Of a DNA stretch of 64,000 bases, positions 1-7,863 are shown in pieces. The stretch spans positions 1 through 64,000 of the forward strand of contig JAODBC010000038.1 in assembly GCA_025463765.1 (NCBI GenBank), written 5' to 3'. Each line of letters opens with the position of its first letter. Position 1 is the first letter of the stretch. Source of the DNA: Subtercola sp. (GTDB lineage: Bacteria > Actinomycetota > Actinomycetes > Actinomycetales > Microbacteriaceae). The translations under genes were made by a program, and so were the position numbers. Under the pieces are notes generated by a model. It was not told where the DNA came from. It searched no databases and saw nothing but the letters and a program-made list of their open reading frames with translations.

Positions 1-2050
1 CGGTCTCGGTCTGCGACGAGTCGATCCAGCAGCCCAGGCCCGTGCGGTTCTGCCGGTACAGCGCCCCCATCATGGCGGTGCTCATCTGATAGGCGCCGAA
101 CCAGTCGAGGTACGAGAACCCGATGCCCGCCGGCGACCACGGTTCGGCGAATCCCGACATCTCGGTGAGACCCGAGAAGGCCTGCGCCGTCGGCCCGAAG
201 CTGCGCAGCTGACCGTAGGTGCCGATTTGGCCCATGCCCGACTGCTGCACATAGATGAGCCGGGGGTTGATCTCGCGCAGGCGTTCGTAGCCGAAGCCCA
301 TGCGCTCCATGGTGCCGGGCGAGAACCCCTCGACCACGATGTCGGCGTCACGCAGCAGTTCGGTGAGAATCTCTTTCGCGCGCGGATTCTTGAGGTTGAG
401 GCTCAGGCTGCGTTTGCCGGCGTTGATCTCGCCGAACGAACCGCTGCGGTTGATGCTGCCTTCTCGGTCGATGCCGAGCGGGGCCGTGGCCGCTCGCCGT
501 TCGGCACGGCCACCGAGCGGCGGAACACCCATTCCCATGCGCATGCCATCGAGACGGGAGGAGTGCTCCACCTTGATGACTTCGGCGCCGTGCGCGGCGA
601 AGAAGCGCCCGGCGCCGGCGCTGGCGAGCATCCACGCGAGGTCGACCACACGCACGTTGCTGAGCGCGAAGGGGCGTCCGTCGAGGCCACTAACGGGGGC
701 GGGAGGTGGGGTGTTTCGCGGGCGCGTCGTCACGGGCGCGGGCGCTAGCCGCGCATCCACCCACCCCGCGTTCGTCTCGAGCACGTCTGCCGTGTGCTCG
801 CCGAGCAGCGGGGCCCGGGGCCCGGTGCGCCACGGGATGCCCGGGGCCATCCACTTCGCTCCGATCTCGGTGAACGTCTTGCCGAGTTCCGCATGCTCGA
901 CCTCGATGAACGTCTCGCGCCTCGCCCAGTGCTCTTCACCGACGTTCTCTTCTGGCCGGCGCACCGGGGCCCAGGTCAGGCCTCGGGCCTGGCCGTCTTT
1001 CCACAGGTCTTTGTCGAACGTATAGCCGCCGATCAACCGGCCGACCACGTCTTGCAGGTGCTGGATGTTCGCCGGCTTCGACAGCACATCGCCGTGCGAG
1101 TACTGCTCGTCGGTCAGATCTTCTTCAGCACCGTACTCCTGCAGCAGATCGACCGTACTCTCGAACGACTTCTGCAAGCCCTCGAGATAGGTGCGGTAGG
1201 TGAGCACCCAGCGGCCGTCTTTGGTGCGGGCATTGGGGTTCACCATGGTCGCCGCGAGTCGGGCGCCCTCGGCCGAGCCGTCGGCCTTCGCGAACGAATG
1301 CCGACCGGTCAGGCGAGCGTGCGGGCGGTGCGAGTACACCCAGTCGGGCAGGTCGGTCTCGGTGGTTTTGCTGACGGCGTCGTGCACCGAGGCCGAGAGC
1401 TTCTGGCCGACGCCGGATTCGAACCGGTAGTTGAGCGCCGCCAGAATCTGAATCGCGGTGACCTCACCGACGATGTGGTACGACTGCCACATCTGCGGGG
1501 CCACCGGGGCGGAGTCGTAGTCGCCGGTCGGGGTGGGGTCGTAGCCGCAGTTCATCATGATTCCGCCGAGGGCCAAGTGAACGAGGTCGCTCGCTTGGTA
1601 GTCGGCCCACGGCCCCGTGTCGCCGAAGGCGCTGATGCGGGCGTAGACCAGCCCGGGGTTGAGCAGCTTCAGGGCCTCATAACCGAGCCCACGATCATCC
1701 AGGTAGCTGCGCTGACGGCTGTCGATGACGACGTCGGCGACCGCCGCGAGCCGGCGAAAGCTCGCCTGACCGGCCGGGTCGTCGAGGTCGAGCACGATCG
1801 ACCGCTTGCCGAAGTTGTAGTGCCAGAAGTGCAGGCTGCGATCGGGATGCTCGATGTCGTCATAGAACGGACCGTACGTTCGGGTTCTCTCGCCGCCGGC
1901 CGACTCGACCTTCACGACGTCGGCACCCATGCCGGCGAGCACTTTTCCGCAGTACTCACCGAGCTCGTCGGCGAGTTCGAGCACCCGAACTCCCGCCAAG
2001 AAGGAGGGGCCCTCGATAAGAGAGGAAGATTCTTGTTCTGTGAGAGACAC
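1..2050 (-). CDS. Fused two-domain CaiB/BaiF-type CoA-transferase (3' end outside window)
   Basis: Family III CoA-transferases move CoA between carboxylic acids in the cytoplasm. Read on the minus strand, the frame is open from a GTG at 2050 to the left edge (683 codons, no stop), well above the usual ~400 residues of one subunit. Two homologous halves are visible. The first begins about residue 20 (VRVLELADELGEYCGKVLAGMGADVVKVE). The second begins near residue 455 (VRVVDLAWMLASAGAGRFFA, then GAEVIKVEHSSRLDG). Near the left edge WIDSSQTET resembles the loop carrying the catalytic Asp. GGAGAA lies about 5 nt before the GTG. The gene diverges from the aldehyde dehydrogenase. The CoA-transferase fold is clear; the substrate is unknown. 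Confidence 0.85.
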   Translation of the reverse strand, partial: MSLTEQESSSLIEGPSFLAGVRVLELADELGEYCGKVLAGMGADVVKVESAGGERTRTYGPFYDDIEHPDRSLHFWHYNFGKRSIVLDLDDPAGQASFRRLAAVADVVIDSRQRSYLDDRGLGYEALKLLNPGLVYARISAFGDTGPWADYQASDLVHLALGGIMMNCGYDPTPTGDYDSAPVAPQMWQSYHIVGEVTAIQILAALNYRFESGVGQKLSASVHDAVSKTTETDLPDWVYSHRPHARLTGRHSFAKADGSAEGARLAATMVNPNARTKDGRWVLTYRTYLEGLQKSFESTVDLLQEYGAEEDLTDEQYSHGDVLSKPANIQHLQDVVGRLIGGYTFDKDLWKDGQARGLTWAPVRRPEENVGEEHWARRETFIEVEHAELGKTFTEIGAKWMAPGIPWRTGPRAPLLGEHTADVLETNAGWVDARLAPAPVTTRPRNTPPPAPVSGLDGRPFALSNVRVVDLAWMLASAGAGRFFAAHGAEVIKVEHSSRLDGMRMGMGVPPLGGRAERRAATAPLGIDREGSINRSGSFGEINAGKRSLSLNLKNPRAKEILTELLRDADIVVEGFSPGTMERMGFGYERLREINPRLIYVQQSGMGQIGTYGQLRSFGPTAQAFSGLTEMSGFAEPWSPAGIGFSYLDWFGAYQMSTAMMGALYRQNRTGLGCWIDSSQTET

Positions 2051-2250
2051 GCTTTCTCCGCTGGTCGTCGTTGACGTCGGTGACAGGCTTACCGCCCGTT
2101 TCGGCGATTGGCAAACATTTGTCTGAAATGCATTGCGATCGCAGTGTTATATTTTTTACCTTATCGTATAGTTTACAAGTACGAAGAATACGGCGCGGTG
2201 GCCGTAGCGGCAGCAAACTGCTTCGCCCCGCAGATGGATGGGTGAAGCAC
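2051..2250. promoter_or_regulatory. Divergent promoter region between CoA-transferase and aldehyde dehydrogenase
   Basis: This 200-nt gap is AT-rich in its middle (about 2135-2190), unlike its flanks, as expected for back-to-back promoters. On the minus strand TATAAC follows GGTAA by 4 nt. On the plus strand TATAGT lies near 2168. One copy of the recurring GTATAGTTTACA element sits at 2166-2177. No RNA gene or hairpin is evident. Confidence 0.5.
2166..2177. promoter_or_regulatory. GGTAAAGTATAC-type half-site (TGTAAACTATAC on minus)
   Basis: The minus strand reads TGTAAACTATAC, 10 of 12 matches to the element seen at 10720, 12192, 20350 and 53517. It lies in the divergent promoter before the aldehyde dehydrogenase. 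The proposed binder, the FCD-type GntR regulator at 12226-12930, is an inference. Confidence 0.35.
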
Positions 2251-3717
2251 ATGCACGCAGATCACGGTCAAACAGATCTTCTTCAGGGCGCGATCATCAT
2301 CGGTGACGAGACTCTTCTCACCGGCTCCGGCGGTGAACTCGACCACGTGAACCCCTCGACGGGCAAGGCGCAGGCGTCGTTCCCGCTCGCCGGCACGAGC
2401 GAGGTCGATCACGCCGTGGCGGTCTCGAAGGCGGCGCAGAAGAAGTGGAGGGCCCTGCCTCCGGCTGCCCGTCAGGCCGCGATCATGAAGCTGGCCGACC
2501 TGATCGTGGCGCGCTCACGCGAGTTCTCGGTGATCAACGCGCTCGAGGCCGGCACGCCGTATCGCGGCTATAAGGCGCTCATCGAAAACCGCATTCCGGC
2601 CTGGTTCGGCTACTACGCGGGCTGGATCGAGAAGATTCTCGGCGACACCCTCGAACTCGCGCCGGGTCGTCCGTTCAACTTCACGACCCATGAACCGGTG
2701 GGCGTGGTAGTCAAGATCCTCACCTGGAACTCACCGCTCGGCAATATCTATATGAGCGTCGTCGCCGCGCTGTCTGCGGGATGCTCGGTGATCATCAAGC
2801 CGCCGGAACTCGCACCCTTCTCTGCGGTGCTGTTCGGCAAGCTCGCCCGGGAGGCCGGCTTTCCGATCGGCACGGTGAGCGTGCTGCCCGGCGGCCCGGA
2901 GGCCGGCGATGCGCTGGTACGCCACATCGACGTCGACAAGATCAGCTTCACCGGCGGCGTGCCCACGGCGAAGCTCATTCAGGCCTCTGCGGCCGAGGGC
3001 ATCACCCCTCTCGTCATGGAGCTCGGCGGCAAGTCGGCGCACCTCGTGTTCGAAGACGCCGACCTCGACAAGGTCGTCGGCCAAGAGCTCTCGTTCTGCC
3101 GGCTCGCCGGCCAGGTCTGCACGGCACCGGCACGGATGATCGTGCACGAGAGCCTCTACGAAGAAACCGTGCGCCGCACCGTCGCCGCGTTCAACGCCGT
3201 GAAGGTGGGCGACCCGTTCGACGACACCGTCGACATGGGACCCGTCATCAGCAAGGGCGCCCGCGACCGCATACTCGGAATGGTCGACCGGGCCGTCTCC
3301 GACGGCGCGACGGTCGAAAGCGGCGGAAACATCACCGAGGGTGAGCTCGGCGAGGGCTACTTCTTGCAGCCGATGCTGCTGACCGGCGCCCCCAACGACA
3401 GCTACATCGCGCAGGAGGAGGTGTTCGGCCCCGTGGCGACGATCACCTCGTTCAAAACCGACGATGAGGCCATCGAGCTGGCGAACGACAGCAAGTTCGG
3501 CCTCGCCGGGTACATTCAGACCCGCGATCTCGATCGTGCGCTCTGGGCCGCCTCCAAACTCGAGGTGGGAAGCGTCGGCATCAATGGCGGCCCCGCTCCG
3601 GCGTCGTACAACGCTCCGTTCGGCGGCGTCAAGCAAAGCGGATACGGCCGCGAGGGTGGTCGCGAAGGCATCATGGAGTTCTTGCGGGTCAAGAACGTGA
3701 ACATCGTTCTGAGCTGA
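2251..3717 (+). CDS. NAD(P)-dependent aldehyde dehydrogenase
   Basis: Oxidises an aldehyde to the acid in the cytoplasm. The 488-residue protein has the normal family length. The catalytic base is Glu257 in MELGGKS and the nucleophile is Cys290 in GQVCTAPARM; TWNSP supplies the oxyanion Asn. The NAD-binding turn reads FTGGVPTA, a variant of the common FTGSxxxG. ATG 2251 was chosen because the family-like sequence starts soon after it; an in-frame extension to 2071 would run through the promoter region. Only a weak GGTGAAG precedes it. It heads a plus-strand set with a thiolase-like protein, DUF35 protein and zinc alcohol dehydrogenase, so it probably oxidises an aldehyde made by the dehydrogenase or by retro-aldol cleavage. 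Confidence 0.92.
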   Translation: MHADHGQTDLLQGAIIIGDETLLTGSGGELDHVNPSTGKAQASFPLAGTSEVDHAVAVSKAAQKKWRALPPAARQAAIMKLADLIVARSREFSVINALEAGTPYRGYKALIENRIPAWFGYYAGWIEKILGDTLELAPGRPFNFTTHEPVGVVVKILTWNSPLGNIYMSVVAALSAGCSVIIKPPELAPFSAVLFGKLAREAGFPIGTVSVLPGGPEAGDALVRHIDVDKISFTGGVPTAKLIQASAAEGITPLVMELGGKSAHLVFEDADLDKVVGQELSFCRLAGQVCTAPARMIVHESLYEETVRRTVAAFNAVKVGDPFDDTVDMGPVISKGARDRILGMVDRAVSDGATVESGGNITEGELGEGYFLQPMLLTGAPNDSYIAQEEVFGPVATITSFKTDDEAIELANDSKFGLAGYIQTRDLDRALWAASKLEVGSVGINGGPAPASYNAPFGGVKQSGYGREGGREGIMEFLRVKNVNIVLS

Positions 3718-3758
3718 CCGATGCCCACCCACTGTCACCGCCGACCGGGCCGCCCATC

Positions 3759-4955
3759 ATGACCGGCAAAGCGGCCATCGTCGGCATCGGTGCCACCGAG
3801 TTCTCAAAGAACTCCGGCCGGTCAGAGCTACGGCTCGCCATCGAGTGCATCACCGCAGCCCTCGCCGACGCCGGCATCGCGCCCGAAGAGGTGAACGGTC
3901 TGCTCACGCTGACCATGGACAACAACGGCGTCGGTTCCGTCGCGCGTTCGCTGGGCATCCGGTCGGTGAGTCTGTTCGCCGAGATTCCGGGCGGCGGGGG
4001 CGGCGGATGCGGCACGGTCGCGCTTGCTGCCGCCGCCATCGAGGCCGGCCTCGCCGATGTGGTGGTCTGCTATCGCGCCATGAACGAGCGCTCGCAAGAG
4101 CGGTTCGGGCTGCCGACCGCCACCTACGGCGGGGGCGGACTCGCGACGAGCGCTGCTATCGACCGGTCGTGGCATGCCCCCTACGGACTTTCGACTCCGG
4201 CCTCCACCATCGGCATGACCGCGCGCCGCTACATGCACGAGTACGGGGCGACGAGCGAAGACTTCGGCCGGGTCTCGGTGGCCTCACGACGGCACGCCGC
4301 GACGAACCCCAAAGCGTGGTTCTACGGCAAGCCGATCACGCTCGAAGACCATCAAGCATCACGGATGATCGTCGACCCGCTGCACCTGCTCGACTGCTGC
4401 CAGGAGAGTGACGGCGGGGTGGCGATCGTGGTCGTGAGTGCCGAACGAGCCCGGGCAGCGGCACGGGCATCCGGAGCCGGTGCATCTGGTGCGGGCGGTG
4501 TGCTCATCTCGGGCGCCGCGCAGGGCATGGGCCCCGAGCCCGTATTGATGTCGAACTACTACCGCGACGTCATCACCACGACGCAAGAGACCGGCATCGC
4601 GGCCCGGCAGCTCTGGCAACAGTCGGGCCTCAGCGCCGCCGACATCGACGTGGCGATTCTGTACGACCACTTCACCCCGGCCGTGCTCATGCAGCTCGAA
4701 GCCCTCGGCTTCTGCGGCGTGGGCGAGGCACCCGATTTCATTCGCGACGGCGCCATCGAGATCGACGGGCGGTTGCCGGTCAATACGCACGGCGGCCAAC
4801 TCGGCGAGGCGTACATCCACGGGTTCAACGGCATCGCCGAAGCGGTGCGCCAGCTTCGCGGCACCGCGGTGAACCAGGTAGCGGATGCCCGGCACGTGGT
4901 CGTGACGTCGGGCTCCCATGTGCCGACCAGCGCCCTCGTGCTGAGCAGATTGTAG
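3759..4955 (+). CDS. Thiolase-fold, Ltp2-like protein lacking nucleophilic Cys (possible acyl-CoA retro-aldolase)
   Basis: A 398-residue thiolase-superfamily protein of the lipid-transfer/SCP2-thiolase type. Where a thiolase has its nucleophilic Cys (CGSG...), this sequence has a glycine run followed by CGTVALAAAAIEAG, and the nucleophile position falls on Gly. The C-terminal part has YDHFT and NTHGGQLGEAYIHG, as in Ltp2-type partners. In steroid degradation such Cys-less proteins pair with a DUF35 domain and perform retro-aldol cleavage of a beta-hydroxyacyl-CoA. The next gene, 13 nt away, encodes exactly such a DUF35 protein. Aldolase activity is therefore inferred by family and context; a thiolysis role is less likely. 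Confidence 0.8.
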   Translation: MTGKAAIVGIGATEFSKNSGRSELRLAIECITAALADAGIAPEEVNGLLTLTMDNNGVGSVARSLGIRSVSLFAEIPGGGGGGCGTVALAAAAIEAGLADVVVCYRAMNERSQERFGLPTATYGGGGLATSAAIDRSWHAPYGLSTPASTIGMTARRYMHEYGATSEDFGRVSVASRRHAATNPKAWFYGKPITLEDHQASRMIVDPLHLLDCCQESDGGVAIVVVSAERARAAARASGAGASGAGGVLISGAAQGMGPEPVLMSNYYRDVITTTQETGIAARQLWQQSGLSAADIDVAILYDHFTPAVLMQLEALGFCGVGEAPDFIRDGAIEIDGRLPVNTHGGQLGEAYIHGFNGIAEAVRQLRGTAVNQVADARHVVVTSGSHVPTSALVLSRL

Positions 4956-4968
4956 AGAGGATCGCACC

Positions 4969-5409
4969 ATGACCGACCTCACAGTGGGCGCCGTTTCGCC
5001 TTTCGCGCTCCCCCGCCGCGGCCGCTCGTTTCCCGCCATGAACCAAGACACCGCGTTCTTCTGGGAAGGCACGAAGGCCCACCAGCTCCTCATTCAGCGC
5101 TGCACCTCGTGCGGCCGGCTGCGGCACCCACCGGGACCGGCCTGCCCGCACTGCCACTCGTTCGAGTGGAACACGGTCGTCTCGGCCGGAACGGGCACGC
5201 TCTACAGCTTCGTCGTGCAGCGCCACCCCACGGCACCGGCCTTCGATGGGCCGGCGGTCATCGTGCTCGTCGAGCTCGACGAGGGCGTTCGGGTGATCTC
5301 GAACGTCGCCATCGATCCTGACACCCTCGTCATCGGCGAGCGCCTCGAGGTCGGATTCGTCGATCAAGACGAAGGCTTCACCGTCACCGAGTTTCACCGG
5401 CCGAACTGA
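4969..5409 (+). CDS. DUF35 zinc-ribbon/OB-fold partner of thiolase-like protein
   Basis: A 146-residue protein with an N-terminal helix, a rubredoxin-like zinc ribbon (C45, C48, C59, C62: RCTSCG ... CPHCH) and a C-terminal OB fold starting GTGTLYSFVVQRHP. This is the DUF35 arrangement, whose members bind thiolase-like partners and complete the CoA-substrate site. AGAGAGGATC precedes ATG 4969. It lies 13 nt after the Cys-less thiolase-fold gene, the same pairing as Ltp2 with ChsH2-DUF35. All four zinc ligands are intact, unlike the second DUF35 gene in this window (30579-31037). The function as an aldolase subunit is inferred. Confidence 0.85.
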   Translation: MTDLTVGAVSPFALPRRGRSFPAMNQDTAFFWEGTKAHQLLIQRCTSCGRLRHPPGPACPHCHSFEWNTVVSAGTGTLYSFVVQRHPTAPAFDGPAVIVLVELDEGVRVISNVAIDPDTLVIGERLEVGFVDQDEGFTVTEFHRPN

Positions 5410-5455
5410 CCCCCGTTCATCCGCTCAGTTTCACAACACATATATAAGGAGAGTA

Positions 5456-6541
5456 ATGACGCTCGCATCTGTCATTTTAGAAATCGGCGCACCGGTCACA
5501 GTCGAGAACATCGAACTCGACGAGCCGCTGCCCAATGAGGTCGTCGTGAAGGTCGCGGCCTGCGGGCTCTGCCACAGCGATCTGACCATCATGCGCGGCA
5601 AGATGGCCGGTGCCGTGGCGCCGCCGGCCGTGCTCGGCCACGAGGTGTCGGGTGTCGTCGAGCGCGTCGGCAGTGCGGTCACCGAGTTCGTCGTGGGCGA
5701 CCACGTCGTAGCCTGCAACTCGCGCTACTGCGGCAAGTGCCCGCAGTGCCTCGACGGCTTCACCAACATGTGCCAGAACCGGCGCGTCGTTCCGCGCGAC
5801 CGTGCGCGCCTCACGCTCAACGGCGAGCCGATCGCTCAGCTCGGCAACCTCGGTGGCTTCGCCGAGACCATTCTGGTGGGCGAAGATTCGCTGGTGAAGG
5901 TTCCGGATGAACTGCCGCTCGACCTCGCTGCGCTACTGAGTTGCGCCGTGATGACCGGTGCCGGTTCGGTGATGAACGGCGCGCAGGTCAAGGCGGGCAC
6001 GACCGTCGCGGTGTTCGGATGCGGCGGAATCGGCCTCAACGCCATTCAGGCGGCGAAACTCTCGGGCGCACGCCGCATCTTCGCGATCGACGTGGCCGAA
6101 GACAAGCTCGCCCTCGCCGCCGAGTTCGGCGCGACCGACCTCATCGACGCGCGCGACGGAAAGACCGTCGAGAACATTCTCGCGGCCACCGGAGTCGGCG
6201 TGGACTACTCGTTCGAGTGCATCGGGCTGCCGTCGGCCATCGAAGACGCCATCGCGATTCTGCGCCCCGGCCGCACCGCCTACATGGTGGGTGTGCCAGC
6301 CACGGGTCGCGAGGTGAAGGTGCCGGCGCAAGACATGATCTTCAACGGCAAGCAGTTGAAGGGCGTGCTGATGGGCGCGAACAACTTCAAACGCGACATT
6401 CCGATTCTCGCCGACCTCTACCTGCGCGGTCTGCTCAAGCTCGACGAACTCGTCGGTGAGCGTATTCAGCTCGACCAGCTCAACGAGGCCGTCGTGCGCA
6501 TGGAGTCGGGCGGCGTCGCCCGCTCCATCGTCGTCTTCTAG
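5456..6541 (+). CDS. Zinc-dependent alcohol dehydrogenase (class III-like MDR)
   Basis: A 361-residue medium-chain dehydrogenase that interconverts an alcohol and an aldehyde or ketone with NAD. Catalytic zinc ligands are in CGLCHSD and GHEVSG. The structural zinc loop is CGKCPQCLDGFTNMC. The Rossmann motif is GCGGIGLNAIQ. AAGGAG lies 5 nt before ATG 5456. The length and the four-Cys lobe fit the class III / NDMA-dependent branch, but no specific substrate can be read. It closes the plus-strand set that starts with the aldehyde dehydrogenase, which suggests sequential alcohol and aldehyde oxidation. A GC-rich hairpin follows. Confidence 0.92.
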   Translation: MTLASVILEIGAPVTVENIELDEPLPNEVVVKVAACGLCHSDLTIMRGKMAGAVAPPAVLGHEVSGVVERVGSAVTEFVVGDHVVACNSRYCGKCPQCLDGFTNMCQNRRVVPRDRARLTLNGEPIAQLGNLGGFAETILVGEDSLVKVPDELPLDLAALLSCAVMTGAGSVMNGAQVKAGTTVAVFGCGGIGLNAIQAAKLSGARRIFAIDVAEDKLALAAEFGATDLIDARDGKTVENILAATGVGVDYSFECIGLPSAIEDAIAILRPGRTAYMVGVPATGREVKVPAQDMIFNGKQLKGVLMGANNFKRDIPILADLYLRGLLKLDELVGERIQLDQLNEAVVRMESGGVARSIVVF

Positions 6542-6556
6542 GCGTTTCTGCTCGGC

Positions 6557-6591
6557 CCTCGGGCCTCGTCGCGATTGCGCGGGGCCCGAGG
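6557..6591. terminator. GC-rich hairpin between convergent genes
   Basis: CCTCGGGCC (6557-6565) is the exact inverted repeat of GGCCCGAGG (6583-6591), separated by a 17-nt loop. It lies 15 nt after the zinc alcohol dehydrogenase stop and beyond the 3' end of the epoxide hydrolase gene. There is no U-tract, as is common in actinobacteria. Confidence 0.6.
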
Positions 6592-6595
6592 TTGC

Positions 6596-6675
6596 GCCGC
6601 AGAAAACGAGGCGGATTCGAGGGGGTAGCCGCTATACGGCGGTACGGGGCCGAAATCTCCTCCGTTTTGCGCGGC
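6596..6675. repeat. Imperfect nested inverted repeat in convergent intergenic region
   Basis: GCCGCAGAAAACGAGGCGG near 6596 pairs imperfectly with CCTCCGTTTTGCGCGGC near 6659-6675, enclosing a smaller GCCG-CTATA-CGGC hairpin near 6628-6640. It follows the clean terminator hairpin and precedes the epoxide hydrolase stop at 6715. It could be a second, degraded terminator or a structured 3' UTR. Confidence 0.4.
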
Positions 6676-6714
6676 GCTGACGCGAGACCCGGCCAGCGCG
6701 CGGAGGCATTGGGG

Positions 6715-7863
6715 TCAGCGGAAAGCTCGGAAGAAGGTACGTAGCTCGTCGGCGAGCAGCTGGGGCTCCTCGAAGGCGCTGAAGTGACCGCCCCGGGGTA
6801 CACGCACATAGCGCTCGAGGGTGAAGAGGCGCGCCGCCCACTCTTCGGGGGCCTGGTTGATGTCGCCGGCGAAAACGGCCATCCCGGTGCGCACGGGGAG
6901 GGGCCGGGCATCCGGAACCAGGAGCCGGTCGCGCGAGTTGTCGCGGTAGATACGGTTGGCCGACGCGATGGAGTTGGTGTGCCAATACAGACTGATGGTG
7001 GTGAGCAGTTCGTCTTTACTGAAGCGCGACTCGACATCGCCGCCGCAGTCTGACCAGGCGCGGTACTTCTCCACGATCCAGGAGGCGAGGCCTACCGGTG
7101 AGTCGGTCAGCCCGTGCGAGAGGGTCTGCGGCTTGGTGTTCTGTTGATGCGCGTAGGCGCCCTCGGCCTCGCGCCACGCGTTGCGATGGTCGAGAAACTC
7201 CCGTTCGGCCGGCGACAGCACGGCATCGGGCGACAGGTCGGGTTCGACCAGGGCCGTCGACGTGACGTGCATCGCGAGCAGGTGGTCGGCGTGCCGGTCG
7301 CCGAGCGAAGCGGTGACCACGCCGCCGATGTCACCACCGTGCGCGGTATAGCCGGCGTAGCCGAGACCGTCGGTCATCAGGGTGTCGAAGAGGTCTGCCA
7401 TGCGGCGGTGGTTGTCGCCGGCCGTCAGAAACGGCTCGGAGAAGGCGAACCCCGGCAGCGAGGGTACGACGATGTCGAAGGCATCGGCCGCATCACCGCC
7501 GAACCGTGCGGGGTCGGTGAGCAGCGGAACGATCTTCGAGAACTCGGCGAAGGTTCCCGGCCAGCCGTGCGAGAGGATGATCGGCAGCGGTTTGCGCCCG
7601 ACCCCCTTCTCGTGAATGAAGTGCACCCGCTGGCCGTCGACCGTCGCCACCTTCTGGCTGAAGGAGTTCAGCCGGCGCTCCGCAGCCCGCCAGTCGAAGG
7701 AGTCACGCCAGTACTCGACGATCTCGCGCAGGTACCCGTTGGGCGTGCCGTAGTCCCAGGCGACATCGTGCATTTCGTCGGGCCAGCGGGTCTGAACGAG
7801 TCGGCGGTGCAGGTCGTCGAGCGACTCGTCACTGACCGCGATGGTGAACGGTTCGATCTGCAT
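6715..7863 (-). CDS. Epoxide hydrolase (EHN domain, alpha/beta hydrolase)
   Basis: Adds water to an epoxide to give a vicinal diol through an alkyl-enzyme ester. The 382-residue protein has an N-terminal EHN domain (residues ~3-105, IEPFTIAVSDESLDDLHRRL) and then the alpha/beta hydrolase core. The oxyanion motif is HGWPGT (99-104), the nucleophile Asp178 is in HGGDIGG, and the catalytic His360 is in GGHFSAF. Its start codon overlaps the ferredoxin reductase stop (TGATG), making it the last gene of the P450 operon. The context suggests that the P450 epoxidises an alkene and this enzyme opens the product. Juvenile-hormone-type and limonene-type substrates are conceivable but not shown. Confidence 0.9.
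   Translation of the reverse strand: MQIEPFTIAVSDESLDDLHRRLVQTRWPDEMHDVAWDYGTPNGYLREIVEYWRDSFDWRAAERRLNSFSQKVATVDGQRVHFIHEKGVGRKPLPIILSHGWPGTFAEFSKIVPLLTDPARFGGDAADAFDIVVPSLPGFAFSEPFLTAGDNHRRMADLFDTLMTDGLGYAGYTAHGGDIGGVVTASLGDRHADHLLAMHVTSTALVEPDLSPDAVLSPAEREFLDHRNAWREAEGAYAHQQNTKPQTLSHGLTDSPVGLASWIVEKYRAWSDCGGDVESRFSKDELLTTISLYWHTNSIASANRIYRDNSRDRLLVPDARPLPVRTGMAVFAGDINQAPEEWAARLFTLERYVRVPRGGHFSAFEEPQLLADELRTFFRAFR

Noticed and set aside
794-2074. A 426-codon plus-strand frame opposite the CoA-transferase.
   Set aside because: The minus strand encodes clear CaiB/BaiF motifs throughout. The plus frame is a codon-bias shadow with no domain.
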